A stretch of 64,000 nt of DNA from Sphingomonas sp. PP-CE-1G-424 (GCF_004341085.1 NZ_SLXW01000002.1:868001-932000), one strand, 5' to 3'. Counted from the stretch's first letter, positions 28,721 to 37,807 are shown. Notes: a model not told the origin generated them from the sequence alone. Numbers and translations: made by a program.

Positions 28721-28833
28721 TTCCCCCGCTAGGGGGAGGTGGCGCGTTAGCGACGGAGGGGGGCGATGACCTCCGTTGCGTGGCCGCCCCCTCCGTCCGG
28801 CAAGCGCCGGCCACCTCCCCCTGGCGGGGGAGG
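28721..28833. repeat. Palindromic repeat after the CinA-like gene
   Basis: The left end TTCCCCCGCTAGGGGGAGGT and the right end ACCTCCCCCTGGCGGGGGA are inverted, with a second inverted pair inside (GGAGGGGGGC and GCCCCCTCC). It lies between two converging genes. Confidence 0.75.
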
Positions 28834-28848
28834 GTCAGAGGTTTGCGG

Positions 28849-29265
28849 TCATGCGCCCCATTCGGGTCCTTCGGGATCGGGGTAGAAGGCGTCGGGGTCG
28901 AACGTAGCCGCGCGAGATCTTGCAGGCGTGGGCGCTTCTGGATTCGGCAAGCTTGGGGCGCCGCCGCCGAATCGAATGCGGACGTAGCCCATGCTGCCCG
29001 TCAGTGCCTGGAACACCGCGACATGCTCCTCCTGCTGCATCCGTCGGCCGATCAGCGGTGCGCGCTCGGCAGAAAGATAGCCCATCTGGATACCGCGTGC
29101 GCTGAACACCGCCACCGCGTTGGCGTCGTGCGGGTTCTTGGGCTCGCTGCGGAGGTCGACCGGTTCGCCGGGCGCGCAGAGCAGCAGTTCCATGCGCCGG
29201 TTGCTCTTGCTCCGGTCCGCATTGGGAAAGTCGATGCCGACCACGCTGAGCGTCAGTTCGTCCAT
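28849..29265 (-). CDS. HIRAN-domain protein
   Basis: A 138-residue protein whose first 85 residues (LTLSVVGIDFPNADRSKSNR, then EPKNPHDANAVAVFS and IQMGYLSAERA) form a HIRAN domain, a fold linked with binding damaged or stalled DNA ends. The rest is proline-rich and acidic. It stands alone, without the helicase or nuclease domain found in many relatives. The start at 29265 is chosen over 29364 because the extra N-terminus does not match the domain. Confidence 0.85.
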   Translation of the reverse strand: MDELTLSVVGIDFPNADRSKSNRRMELLLCAPGEPVDLRSEPKNPHDANAVAVFSARGIQMGYLSAERAPLIGRRMQQEEHVAVFQALTGSMGYVRIRFGGGAPSLPNPEAPTPARSRAATFDPDAFYPDPEGPEWGA

Positions 29266-29408
29266 GCTCTCACCGTAACAGGAAAGCGCAGCGCCGCATG
29301 CGCAAAAGGGACTCTTGCGCCGGTCACGGGCAGCGGATAGAGGCGGGGCATCGGCGTGCTGCACAGCAACCGCCGGTGCCTGACATTACGCGGTAATCTC
29401 AAGGCTAT

Positions 29409-29482
29409 GCGGGTGTAGCTCAATGGTAGAGCTTTTGCTTCCCAAGCAAGTGACGAGGGTTCGATTCCCTTCACCCGCTCCA
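29409..29482 (+). tRNA. tRNA-Gly (anticodon CCC)
   Basis: A full cloverleaf of 74 bases: acceptor GCGGGTG with CACCCGC, anticodon loop TTCCCAA, T loop TTCGATT on stem GAGGG/CCCTT, and an encoded CCA at 29480-29482. Anticodon CCC reads GGG. It stands alone between the HIRAN gene and the DedA gene. Confidence 0.95.
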
Positions 29483-29495
29483 CATCATGCCAGCA

Positions 29496-30128
29496 TCAGC
29501 GTTTCGTTGCGGTCCGTTCGTCGGATTCCGGGGCGGTCTCGCCGTTCGACGATTTCGCGAACAGCTTCCAGCCGAGCAGTCCGGCGACGAGCACCCCGAC
29601 GATGACCCAGGTGAGGTTGCCGAGCAGGCTCGCGATCGTCTGAACCTGATCGCTGAACGCGCGGCCGAGCGACACGTAGATCAGCAGCCACAGGAATTCG
29701 CCCGCGACATCGAGCGCGATGAACCGCATCCACGGATATTCGGTAAGGCCGCTGGTGACGTTGATCCACGGTCCGAGCGGCCCGATCAGCCAGCGGCTGA
29801 AGAAGATGCCCCAGCCTGCCCATTTGCGCGAATAGGCCTCAGCCTGCTCGACCTTGTCCGCGCCGCCGATCCGCCGCGTCACCGCCGCGAGGAGCGGGCG
29901 GCCGCCGTAGCGACCGAACGCATAGCCGATCTGGTCGCCGACGATCGCGCCGGTAGCGCCAGCGAACACCACGGGCCAGAATGACAGCTCGCCCTGCGCA
30001 ACGAACGATCCCATCGCGACCAGCGTGAGCGAACTCGGGAACGGCATGCCCGCGGCGGCGAGCACCATCGCGCCGAACAGCGCGGGCAGGCCGTAGGTGG
30101 TCAGCAGTTCGAGAAGCTGTTCCGTCAC
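29496..30128 (-). CDS. DedA-family membrane protein
   Basis: A 210-residue member of the DedA/VTT family, thought to move lipids or depend on the proton gradient. It has FPSSLTLVAMGSFVAQG near residue 30, GDQIGYAFGRYGG near residue 63, and SRWLIGPLGPWINVTSG near residue 108, with four or five membrane segments. The start is GTG, overlapping the stop of the small upstream gene (GTGA). It is the last gene of a five-gene overlapping unit. Confidence 0.9.
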   Translation of the reverse strand: MTEQLLELLTTYGLPALFGAMVLAAAGMPFPSSLTLVAMGSFVAQGELSFWPVVFAGATGAIVGDQIGYAFGRYGGRPLLAAVTRRIGGADKVEQAEAYSRKWAGWGIFFSRWLIGPLGPWINVTSGLTEYPWMRFIALDVAGEFLWLLIYVSLGRAFSDQVQTIASLLGNLTWVIVGVLVAGLLGWKLFAKSSNGETAPESDERTATKR

Positions 30129-30505
30129 GGTTTGGGCGACGGCGCAGGCTGGAACGGTCGTGGCGGCGGGCCGGGCGGCGGGTAGGGCGGGCGCGCATGG
30201 ACGATCGCGTAGGTGAGCTTGGCCTCGACCTGCGTCATCGACCGGCCGCTCTGCCGCGCGATCCGGCCGAGCGTACGGTGGTCGGGGGCGGGTTGCAGGT
30301 TCAGCGCCTGATGCAGGATGTGCGGGGGCACGTGATAGGAATGCGCGACATAGCCGATCGTCATCCAGCGTTCGATCGGCTCGTCACGGTGCGCGTTCCA
30401 GTAGATCGCGTCGCTGACGGTGCGGACCGCGTGATAGCCGGTAAACGCCACGACGGCGACGAACAGCGCGATCAGGACTTTGCGCCAGGGGCGGGTGCGG
30501 GTCAT
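30125..30505 (-). CDS. Small single-span membrane protein
   Basis: A 126-residue protein not recognised from any named family. It has a basic N-terminus, one membrane span (about 9-28, LIALFVAVVAFTGYHA), a domain with HVPPHILHQALNLQPAPDHRTLG that looks helical, and a proline-rich tail. Both ends overlap neighbours (ATGA upstream, GTGA downstream), which argues that it is real and translated with them. Confidence 0.75.
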   Translation of the reverse strand: MTRTRPWRKVLIALFVAVVAFTGYHAVRTVSDAIYWNAHRDEPIERWMTIGYVAHSYHVPPHILHQALNLQPAPDHRTLGRIARQSGRSMTQVEAKLTYAIVHARPPYPPPGPPPRPFQPAPSPKP

Positions 30506-31752
30506 CCGAGCGCGATACGCGTGCCGAGCGCGGCGAGCAACGCAAGCGGCATCGCGACCGCGCCGACCTTCAGGAACCGCCAGAAGCCGACATCCTCGCC
30601 CTCGCGACGAATCGCCTGCAACCACAGGATCGTCGCGAGGCTGCCGGTGATTGACAGGTTAGGGCCGAGGTCTACGCCGATCAGAAGGCCGTCGACGATC
30701 AGCCGCGGCGGATGCGCCTGCGCGACTGCGGTGCTCGCGACGAGGCCGGCGGGGAGATTGTTCATCAGGTTCGACCCGAAGGCGAGGATCGTCCCCGAGA
30801 TTGCCGCACCGTGGGCGGGATCGACCGACAGCGTTCGCAGGAATTGTGCGACCTCTGCAATCACGCCGGTCAGGTCGAGCGCCTCGACCAGCACGAACAG
30901 GCCGGCGACGAGCGGCAGTACGCTCCACGAGATCTCGCGCGCGAGTTTCAGCGGCGACGACTTGGCGATCGCCGACACCGCCAGCGTCGTGACGATCCCG
31001 GCGATCGCGGTCGGCAGGCCCAGTTCCATGTCGAGCGCGGAGACGACCAACAGCACGACTGCGGTCGCGACGATCCCGACGAACGCGGCCTTGCCGCCGG
31101 CGGTCAGCGGCGTGCGCTCGACATCGCTGACGCACTCGCCCGCCAGTCGCTTGCGCTCGAGCCAGCGCAGGACGAGGAAGGTGACGAGGATCGAGGCGAG
31201 CGACGGCAGCGCGAACGAGGCGAACCACTGGCCGAGCGGCGGCATCTTGCCCCCGTAGAGCACGAGGTTGGCGGGGTTGGAGATCGGCAGCACGAAGCTC
31301 GCCGCGTTGGCGATCAGCGCGCACGCGAACAACAGCGGCAGCGGGTCCGCCTTCGCCTTCTTCGCCGCCGCATACACCGCCGGGGTCAGCACGACCGCGG
31401 TCGCATCGTTGGACAGGAACGTCGTGGTGACGATCCCGGTGACGTAGACCAGCGCGAACAGGCGCGCGCGCGATCCCTTGGCGTGGATCGCCGCGGTGGC
31501 CGCAACCCAGTCGAACAGCCCTTCGGCGCGCGCGGTCTCGCTCAGCAGCATCATGCCGATCAGGAACAGATAGACGTCCATGCCCTTTTCGACCGCATGC
31601 AGCGCCGCGGGGAAGGGCATCAGGCCGAACAGCAGCAACAGCGCGGCACCGGCGACCGCCCAGATCGCCTCAGGCCAGCGGAACGGTCGCGCGATCACCG
31701 CGGCGGTCGAGGCGGCGCAAATCCCCCAAGTCGCGCCCGTCGCCAGTATCAC
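30502..31752 (-). CDS. ArsB/NhaD-superfamily membrane transporter
   Basis: A 416-residue transporter with about eleven membrane segments and the paired motifs FLSNDATAVVLTPAVYA and FGSNLMNNLPAGLVAST, typical of the ArsB/CitM ion-transporter superfamily. ArsB itself exports arsenite, but no arsR, arsC or other arsenic gene lies near, so the substrate is open. The GTG start at 31752 overlaps the phosphoesterase stop and the end overlaps the next gene. Confidence 0.85.
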   Translation of the reverse strand: MILATGATWGICAASTAAVIARPFRWPEAIWAVAGAALLLLFGLMPFPAALHAVEKGMDVYLFLIGMMLLSETARAEGLFDWVAATAAIHAKGSRARLFALVYVTGIVTTTFLSNDATAVVLTPAVYAAAKKAKADPLPLLFACALIANAASFVLPISNPANLVLYGGKMPPLGQWFASFALPSLASILVTFLVLRWLERKRLAGECVSDVERTPLTAGGKAAFVGIVATAVVLLVVSALDMELGLPTAIAGIVTTLAVSAIAKSSPLKLAREISWSVLPLVAGLFVLVEALDLTGVIAEVAQFLRTLSVDPAHGAAISGTILAFGSNLMNNLPAGLVASTAVAQAHPPRLIVDGLLIGVDLGPNLSITGSLATILWLQAIRREGEDVGFWRFLKVGAVAMPLALLAALGTRIALG

Positions 31753-32867
31753 CAATGCTTTCCGTTCTTGTTGGGGCCGAGCCTGGACGCTTCGATACCG
31801 TGTTCGGGCCAGGGTCCGATACTGTGGATATCGCGTCCCGGCGCGATCGGCATGCCGCGACGGGGAATGTCCTTTTCGCCGCGGACGAGAATGTCGATCA
31901 CGTCGCGATCCGTGCCGACGGAAACTCCCACTCGGTGTAGTCCGGCGTCCAGCGGGACTCGGGCCGTCCAGAATGCAGTGCCGGGCGTCGCGATCATCGC
32001 GTGCGCGGTGCCATCGACCGACAGCGTGACAGTCTCGGACGTGGCGCCGAACAGCTTGGCGACGATCTCGACCTCGCCGGGGCGCGGAACCTGCGTCGGA
32101 TCGGCGGGACGCGTGACCAGGCGGAGGTCGGCGGGTGCGACGATCTGGACGAACGGCCAATCGCCGCCGGTTTCCTTGAACCGCCAGCTCGGGACGCGAC
32201 CATGGATCGTCGTGATCGAGAAGCCGGGCTTGCCGCCGCCCTCCTCGATCTCGCCGGTCGAGCGGGTCGCGCCGTAGATCACGCGGCCGTCGTTGAGCAG
32301 TTCGTTGTAATGCGTGTGGCCGGTGTCGACGAACGCGACTCGCGCGTCGGCCAGTGTGCGGGCGATGTCCTCGCCATCGGCGGCGAGATCGCCGGGATAG
32401 GCGTGCATGAAGACGACCGGGGTCTGGCCCTCGGCTTCGGCGCGCGCGAGTTCTTCGAGCAGGCGGTTGCGATGGTGCATCGTCAGCCGGAAATCGGGAC
32501 CGCCCGCGCCGGCCGAAATGATGTCGAGAAAGATGCAGCGATGGCCGGCAATGACCTCCGCTTCGGGCCGGTTCGCCTTGGGGAAAGCGGCCTCGTAATT
32601 CGCGAGATCGCCGAGCTCGAAATCATGATCGCCGGGGATGACGCGGTAGGGGAGCGACAGCGGCGCGAGCGTGCCGGTGATGACGCGGTATTGCTCGGCG
32701 GTCGCGTGGTTCGCGTTGTCGCCGGGCAAATAGACGAAATCAGCGGCGTCGCCGATATGCGCGTTGATCTCGGCGACGATCGCGGCGAGCCGGTCGCGGC
32801 TCTGCCAGCCGTTCGCCTCGTCCATGTGGAGATCGCCGATATGGACCCAGGTGAGCGAGGGCGTCAT
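31749..32867 (-). CDS. Calcineurin-like metallophosphoesterase
   Basis: A 372-residue phosphoesterase with all metal motifs: HIGDLHMDE (Asp12, His14), YLPGDNANH, IPGDHDFE, FMHAYPGD and DTGHTHYNE. Residues from about 260 form an Ig-like beta domain (PRPGEVEIVAKLFG). No signal peptide is visible, so it should be cytoplasmic. The substrate is unknown; nucleotides and phosphodiesters are both possible. It overlaps both neighbours by four bases, between an MFS carrier and an ArsB-like carrier. Confidence 0.88.
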   Translation of the reverse strand: MTPSLTWVHIGDLHMDEANGWQSRDRLAAIVAEINAHIGDAADFVYLPGDNANHATAEQYRVITGTLAPLSLPYRVIPGDHDFELGDLANYEAAFPKANRPEAEVIAGHRCIFLDIISAGAGGPDFRLTMHHRNRLLEELARAEAEGQTPVVFMHAYPGDLAADGEDIARTLADARVAFVDTGHTHYNELLNDGRVIYGATRSTGEIEEGGGKPGFSITTIHGRVPSWRFKETGGDWPFVQIVAPADLRLVTRPADPTQVPRPGEVEIVAKLFGATSETVTLSVDGTAHAMIATPGTAFWTARVPLDAGLHRVGVSVGTDRDVIDILVRGEKDIPRRGMPIAPGRDIHSIGPWPEHGIEASRLGPNKNGKHW

Positions 32868-34153
32868 GCGATTTGTTCCTTATGCTGCGACCGCGACCCC
32901 GAACAGGCGGGGCGCAGGGTTCCCGCGAACCCGACCCACAGCGCGACGCTGACGATCGCGAAGCTGCCGAGGATATAGAAGGCAATATTGTAGCCGAGTT
33001 CCTGCGCGAGCCAGCCGCCGATCGCCGGGCTGAGCGAGGCGCCGACGCCCTGCACGGTCATCACGGCCCCCTGGCCGACGTTCACGCGGCCGGTACCGTC
33101 TAGCAGGCACGCGACAAGTCCCGGCACCGCGACGCTCTGCAATCCCGCGCCGATCCCGTCGAGCGCCTGGACCGGCCAGACGCCCCAATGTTCGATGAAG
33201 GTGCCGGCAAGGAACCCGCGCAACGGCAGCGCGGCGAACGAGATCAGCAGCACCAGCCAATAGCCCTTGCCTGCCGACATCCGCATCGCCAGCAACGACG
33301 CGACGATCATCACCGCCTGCGCGACGACGACGGTCTCCGCAGTGAAGAGCGCGGCGTTGCCCTTGCCCGCGCCGACCACCGCCAGTCCGTAGAGCGGCAG
33401 CATCGCACCATTGCCGAGATGGAAACAGGCGAGGGCGGCGGCCAGGATCAGCATGGGCTTGTTGCGGAGCAGCGCCTTGAAGCCTTCAACCTTGCCGCTT
33501 TCTCCCTCGCTACCGGTATCGTCGTCGGCGGCTTCGAGACCGCGTGCGACGCGGTGGTCGATCGCCTTTTCGGGGATCATCAGCACGCTGGTAATCGCGA
33601 GGACGCCGAACACTGCGGCGAGATAGAAGATCGCCGGCATGCCGAATTTCCAGCCCAGATAGCCGGACAGTCCCGCGCCGATCATGTTGCCGGCGTGGTT
33701 CCAGGCCTGGTTGCGGCCGTTCTGCGCGTTGAAGCCGCGCTGGCGGACGACGCCGAGCGTCATGCCCGCGACCGCGGGGCCGATCGCGGCGCCGGCGATC
33801 GCGGTCGCGACCTGGCTGACGGTGACGACCCAGGCGGATTGCGACAGCAGGATCAGGAACGACGCCATCACCGTGCAGATGCCCGTGACGATCACGACCA
33901 TCCGCTTCTTCTCGGTATGGTCGATGAACGCGCCGGCCGGGACCGTCATGATCATCCCGGCGACGCCGCCCGCGGTCATCACCGTGCCGATCGGACCGGT
34001 CGACCAGCCGCGCTGCTGAAGGAACACGCCGAGGAACGGGCCGATGCCCGCCTGCATGTCCGCCATGAAGAAATTGAGCGATTGGAGCGCCGTCTTCGCG
34101 CGACTGGCATCGCTTTGCCGTTCGCCGGAGGGCGTCAGCGCCTTGCTTGCCAT
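32864..34153 (-). CDS. MFS transporter
   Basis: A 429-residue major-facilitator protein with about twelve membrane segments. The first region, LQSLNFFMADMQAGIGPFLGVFLQ, is typical of a subgroup of uncharacterised MFS proteins. A charged loop (residues about 195-215) splits the halves. The start is uncertain: 34153 (MASKAL) is used, 34171 is possible. It leads the overlapping unit; the substrate is unknown but may be what the downstream phosphoesterase acts on. Confidence 0.85.
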   Translation of the reverse strand: MASKALTPSGERQSDASRAKTALQSLNFFMADMQAGIGPFLGVFLQQRGWSTGPIGTVMTAGGVAGMIMTVPAGAFIDHTEKKRMVVIVTGICTVMASFLILLSQSAWVVTVSQVATAIAGAAIGPAVAGMTLGVVRQRGFNAQNGRNQAWNHAGNMIGAGLSGYLGWKFGMPAIFYLAAVFGVLAITSVLMIPEKAIDHRVARGLEAADDDTGSEGESGKVEGFKALLRNKPMLILAAALACFHLGNGAMLPLYGLAVVGAGKGNAALFTAETVVVAQAVMIVASLLAMRMSAGKGYWLVLLISFAALPLRGFLAGTFIEHWGVWPVQALDGIGAGLQSVAVPGLVACLLDGTGRVNVGQGAVMTVQGVGASLSPAIGGWLAQELGYNIAFYILGSFAIVSVALWVGFAGTLRPACSGSRSQHKEQIA

Positions 34154-34618
34154 GTGTGCACGTCCTCGCATCGCTTCAGTCGGGGTCGGAAAGACGATTT
34201 GAAGACGGTAAGTTCCAGCGTGAACATCTTTTCATCAAACCGTACCGAGCTGAATGGCTTGGTAGAGTTCGGCATACCGGAGTGATGGCACGCAAGGCTG
34301 AATGTGTTCGTTCAGGTTGGGTTTAATTTTATTAATACTGTAAGATAAAATCTATAAGAGCCGATAAATGGTACAAATGCTGGAGGATATCGTAGTGCTT
34401 GACATGAAGTTGTATTTGTAGACTCTAGGTTATCTTCAGAACTGACCACGTGGCAAACAGAGATCGGCGTGCGTCGCTGCTTTGGCGGGGTCCCCATACG
34501 ACTACGCCGCTGCACGAGGTAATCGGCAGCGGCGCAGGATATCCTCGTCATATTGTCGATCGAACGAGGGCGGTATCAGTCTGGCGGATACCGTCCTCAT
34601 CGATATCAAGTGTCGAAA
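34154..34618. other. A+T-rich gap without a recognised gene
   Basis: About 465 bases, much less G+C-rich than the rest (notably 34310-34440, with TTTAATTTTATTAATACTG). A TTGACA hexamer occurs near 34400 but no well-placed partner was found. A 79-codon minus-strand frame (34312-34551) has no family features. Possibly a relic of transferred DNA or a promoter region for the MFS operon. Confidence 0.5.
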
Positions 34619-35497
34619 TCAGACTCGGCGGCGCGTGGCGGCCGTCGCCCCGAAGCCCGCTGCGGCGGCGCCGATTAGCAGCGCGATCACGACCATGAAC
34701 GAGGTTCCGGCGGCGGCACCGGCGGCCTTGTCGGTCGCGGACTTGGCGGTCTGGATCGCGTTGTCCTTGGTCTTGACGAACTGCGCCTTGGCGCGCGTCA
34801 CCTGAGCCTGTGCCTCCGGACGGCTAATCTTGCGCTGCGCGGCGACGATGTCGACGATCTGGCTTTCAGCCTGCGCGCCGTCCTGACCACCGCGGGCAAG
34901 GGCGGGCAGTTCCTTGGCGATTTCCTTTTGCGCCTGCTCGGGAGTCATCTGGGCGGGATCCGACGGTGCCGTCGACAGATAGGCCGACGCCTCGTCGCGG
35001 ACATCGCCGGTGTCGACGCCAGCGACGTCGGCGACCTTGGGGGCTGCGGCACCGATGCCGCTACCGGCGGCGGTCGCGACCGAACCGACGGTGCGGAAGG
35101 CACCGCCGATAATGCCACCGACTGCCGAGGTGAGGAGGTACAGCGTCAGGATCAGCGTCACGCCCCACACGACCAGCCCGTGGACCAGGCCGTCGAAGCG
35201 GTCATGGACACCGGCGAGACGGGCGGCGGAATAGCCGCCGGCGCCGAGCGCGATGATCGTCGTGATGATCCAGTAGATCCCTGCGCCGATCCCGAAGCCG
35301 GCTGCGCCGGGCGTGGTGCCCTCGACCGGATCGACCATGGTGAGCCCGATGCCCGTACCGAGGATGCCGAGGACGAGTTGCACCGCGATCGCGATCACCA
35401 CGCCGGCAAAGATCGCGCCCCACGAGATGCGGGAGGGCGTTTTCACAAAGCGCGCGTCATGCTCCGGCAAAATGCCGGTTGTCGTATCGATAGCCAT
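34619..35497 (-). CDS. Membrane protein of the stress group
   Basis: A 292-residue protein with an N-terminal block of four membrane segments (about 24-145; IFAGVVIAIAVQLVLGILG, IYWIITTIIALGAGGYSAA), a hydrophilic helical region (about 165-260, Ala/Gln/Lys-rich) and a C-terminal segment near 265-290. I do not know its function. The ATG at 35497 has AGGAG at good spacing. It follows a CsbD gene by 35 bases and probably belongs to the same stress-induced transcript. Confidence 0.8.
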   Translation of the reverse strand: MAIDTTTGILPEHDARFVKTPSRISWGAIFAGVVIAIAVQLVLGILGTGIGLTMVDPVEGTTPGAAGFGIGAGIYWIITTIIALGAGGYSAARLAGVHDRFDGLVHGLVVWGVTLILTLYLLTSAVGGIIGGAFRTVGSVATAAGSGIGAAAPKVADVAGVDTGDVRDEASAYLSTAPSDPAQMTPEQAQKEIAKELPALARGGQDGAQAESQIVDIVAAQRKISRPEAQAQVTRAKAQFVKTKDNAIQTAKSATDKAAGAAAGTSFMVVIALLIGAAAAGFGATAATRRRV

Positions 35498-35532
35498 AGT
35501 CACTCCTGTTGATTCTAAGTTTCGACGAACGC

Positions 35533-35706
35533 TTAGGTCTTGTCGTTCGGATCGATGGGGGTCTCGGCGTCCGCTTGCTTCGCGCCGGCCTTGCTCTCGC
35601 GTGAGCCCTGCTTTTCCACAGCGACGTCGCCGATGATCTTGCCGATGGCTTCCTGGACGGACCCCTTGGTCTGGCGGACCACGGCCTCGTCTTTCTTGCT
35701 GGTCAT
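35533..35706 (-). CDS. CsbD-family stress protein
   Basis: A 57-residue hydrophilic protein: SVQEAIGKIIGDVAVEKQGS is the CsbD signature, followed by a charged disordered tail. CsbD proteins are general-stress-induced and of unknown mechanism. Its ATG overlaps the stop of the PAS/LuxR gene (ATGA at 35703-35706), so the two are translated together. Confidence 0.88.
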   Translation of the reverse strand: MTSKKDEAVVRQTKGSVQEAIGKIIGDVAVEKQGSRESKAGAKQADAETPIDPNDKT

Positions 35707-37235
35707 GCTGCCATCTCCTTGGCGGGCGCGACGGGGCGCTGCGGCGGCGGCATCGAGTCGCCGTCGAACCCGCGCGCGCGCGCCCAGGCGGCGGCCGCGT
35801 TGCGACGGTTGACGCCGATCTTCGAATAGATCCGTGCGACGTGATTGCGCACCGTGTTGCCCGAGACGTCGAGCGTACGGGCGATCGACTTGTCGTCGAG
35901 ACCGCGACAGATCAGCGCCAGCACCTCGCGCTCGCGCGGTGTCAGTTCGTCGAGCCCGACGCCCAGCGGTGTCGCTTCCGGGGTTCTGATCCGGGCGAGC
36001 TTTTCCATGATCGACCGGCTCAGCCAGCTCGTGTCCTTCATCACCGCTTCGATCGCGTTGACCAGCTCGCGTTCGGACGCCTTGCGCGTGCTGATGTCGC
36101 GCATCGCCCACAGCACGCAGGGTTCGTCGCCGAGATGGATCGGCTCTGCCGAGATCATGCAGTCGAGGACGTCGCCGTCCTTCTCGCGGATGCGGGTCTC
36201 GCGGTCGCGGATCGCCACGCCCGCGTCGATGTCCGCCTCGATCGCGGTCCGGAGCGCAGGCGTTTCCCACAGTCCGACCTCGCCGAGCGGGCGGCCGATG
36301 ATCTCCTGCGACGCATAGCCGGTGAGGGCGGTGAACGCCTCGTTGACGTCGCACAGGCGGTGGCCGTCGAGCGAACCGATCGCCAGCGCCACGGGAGCGA
36401 GCGAGAAGGTCCGCATGAACCGCTCTTCGCTCTGGCGCAGCGCGGTCTCGGCCTTGCGACGCGGTTCGAGGTCCGCGAAGGTGAACAGCATGCAGGGCTG
36501 ATCGCCCATGTCGATCGGCTGGCCCCCGACGATGACGAGCTTGGTCGTGCCGTCCGGCAGGTCGAGTTCGGCCTCCATCTGCGGGATGGTGCGGCCTTCG
36601 GACAGCCGCTGTTTGGCGAGGTCGCGCTTTTCGGCGCGTTCGAGCACGTCGATGTCGTAGACGGTGCGCGACAGCACATTGGCCTTGTCGTGGCCCGTCA
36701 TCTCGACGAACCCCTGGTTGACCTTCACGAACCTGAGATCGCTGAGGCGACAGATCACCGCGGGCGCGGGGTTCGCGTTGAACGACTGTTCGAACCGGTC
36801 TTCCGCCTCGAACTGCGCCGACACGTCCTGAATGATCAGGACGAGACATTCGGGCGCGTCATCGTCGTCGGTCAGGACGAGGCTGCGGACCTGGTGGACC
36901 CAGCGAGGGTCGTCCTCTCCGGCAACCGCGACCTCGACCACGACCTGTGAGAACGCCTCGCCCGACACGACGCGTTCGATCGGGTAGTCGGCACCACTCA
37001 GTCGGTGGTTGTTGCGATACCGCAGTTGAAACCGTCCGCGATAATCGTCGACATCGGCCCCGATATCCTCGACTGACTCCACCCCGTGCATCGCAAGCGC
37101 CGCAGCGTTCGCCCACAGGATCGACTGATCGGGATCGATCAGGATCACGCCTTCGTCGAGCCCCGCGATGATCTGGCGCAAATGACGCAGATCCGCGGAG
37201 TCGCGAAGCGATTTGAGGACCGGGACCAACGTCAC
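35703..37235 (-). CDS. PAS-domain LuxR-type transcriptional regulator
   Basis: A 510-residue protein with three PAS-like domains (about 18-135, 145-265 and 270-395) and a C-terminal LuxR helix-turn-helix (about 431-490: LTPREREVLALICRGLDDKS, then NTVRNHVARIYSKIGV). It should sense a small signal and bind DNA directly, as there is no kinase domain. The start is GTG at 37235, four bases after the upstream CsbD-like stop. Being inside a stress operon suggests it tunes the stress response; targets unknown. Confidence 0.88.
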   Translation of the reverse strand: MTLVPVLKSLRDSADLRHLRQIIAGLDEGVILIDPDQSILWANAAALAMHGVESVEDIGADVDDYRGRFQLRYRNNHRLSGADYPIERVVSGEAFSQVVVEVAVAGEDDPRWVHQVRSLVLTDDDDAPECLVLIIQDVSAQFEAEDRFEQSFNANPAPAVICRLSDLRFVKVNQGFVEMTGHDKANVLSRTVYDIDVLERAEKRDLAKQRLSEGRTIPQMEAELDLPDGTTKLVIVGGQPIDMGDQPCMLFTFADLEPRRKAETALRQSEERFMRTFSLAPVALAIGSLDGHRLCDVNEAFTALTGYASQEIIGRPLGEVGLWETPALRTAIEADIDAGVAIRDRETRIREKDGDVLDCMISAEPIHLGDEPCVLWAMRDISTRKASERELVNAIEAVMKDTSWLSRSIMEKLARIRTPEATPLGVGLDELTPREREVLALICRGLDDKSIARTLDVSGNTVRNHVARIYSKIGVNRRNAAAAWARARGFDGDSMPPPQRPVAPAKEMAA

Positions 37236-37239
37236 AGGC

Positions 37240-37605
37240 TTAGTCGCGCTGGCCGTGAACGAGCCAGGCGAGGCCGTAGCCGATCGCCGCCGCACCCAGT
37301 GCCCAGAGCAAAGGTGCGTCCTTGGCCGAATCCTGCGCGGTCCGTGCGCCCTGGCGGGCAACCTCGGCGGTGCGATCGGCGGCCTGACGGGCCTCGCTGC
37401 CAAGCTTGTCGGCGAGTTCGGGCGCTCCGTCGACGATGTCCTCGACCGCCGACTTTGCGCGGCCGTACAAATTCTGCGCGCCGCCCGCGACCTGGTCGAC
37501 GACGCCGTCGACCTGCCAGTCGCGGCTGCTCACCGTATCGCCGATGGCCTTTTCGACCTTGCCGCCGACATAGCGTGCACCGCCCTGGAATTCGTCCTTG
37601 TTCAT
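37240..37605 (-). CDS. CsbD-like protein with C-terminal membrane anchor
   Basis: A 121-residue protein: an N-terminal CsbD-type domain (GGARYVGGKVEKAIGDTV, then VDQVAGGAQNLYGRAK), an Ala-rich helix and a final membrane segment (about 98-115, PLLWALGAAAIGYGLAWLV). AAGGA precedes the ATG. It is the first clear gene of the stress unit, about 255 bases downstream of an EcfG-like promoter. Confidence 0.85.
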   Translation of the reverse strand: MNKDEFQGGARYVGGKVEKAIGDTVSSRDWQVDGVVDQVAGGAQNLYGRAKSAVEDIVDGAPELADKLGSEARQAADRTAEVARQGARTAQDSAKDAPLLWALGAAAIGYGLAWLVHGQRD

Positions 37606-37714
37606 GCTGGTGTCCTTTGTTGGAATAAGTCGCGAGCGGCTCTGACGAGCACGCCGCGGTGAGACGGAGATGTCGAAGCGGAGAGGGGGCGGATCCTGAA
37701 ACAGGATGCCGCCG

Positions 37715-37807
37715 TCACCCGGCTGCGGCGTCGCGACCAGGGAGCAGTGCGGCGGGCGACGGTCCGCGCGAGGTCGAGACCTCGGCGATTTCGAACAGGC
37801 GCTTCAT
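37715..37807 (-). CDS. Possible 30-residue leader peptide
   Basis: An ATG at 37807 with GGAG eight bases upstream opens MKRLFEIAEVSTSRGPSPAA and ends at 37715. It lies between the EcfG-like promoter and the CsbD-like gene. Placement and ribosome site support translation; the sequence shows no family and may only be chance. Confidence 0.3.
   Translation of the reverse strand: MKRLFEIAEVSTSRGPSPAALLPGRDAAAG

Noticed and set aside
30502..31752. Arsenic resistance operon
   Set aside because: Only the transporter superfamily fits; no arsR, arsC, arsH or acr3 gene is present, and the neighbours are a phosphoesterase and DedA.
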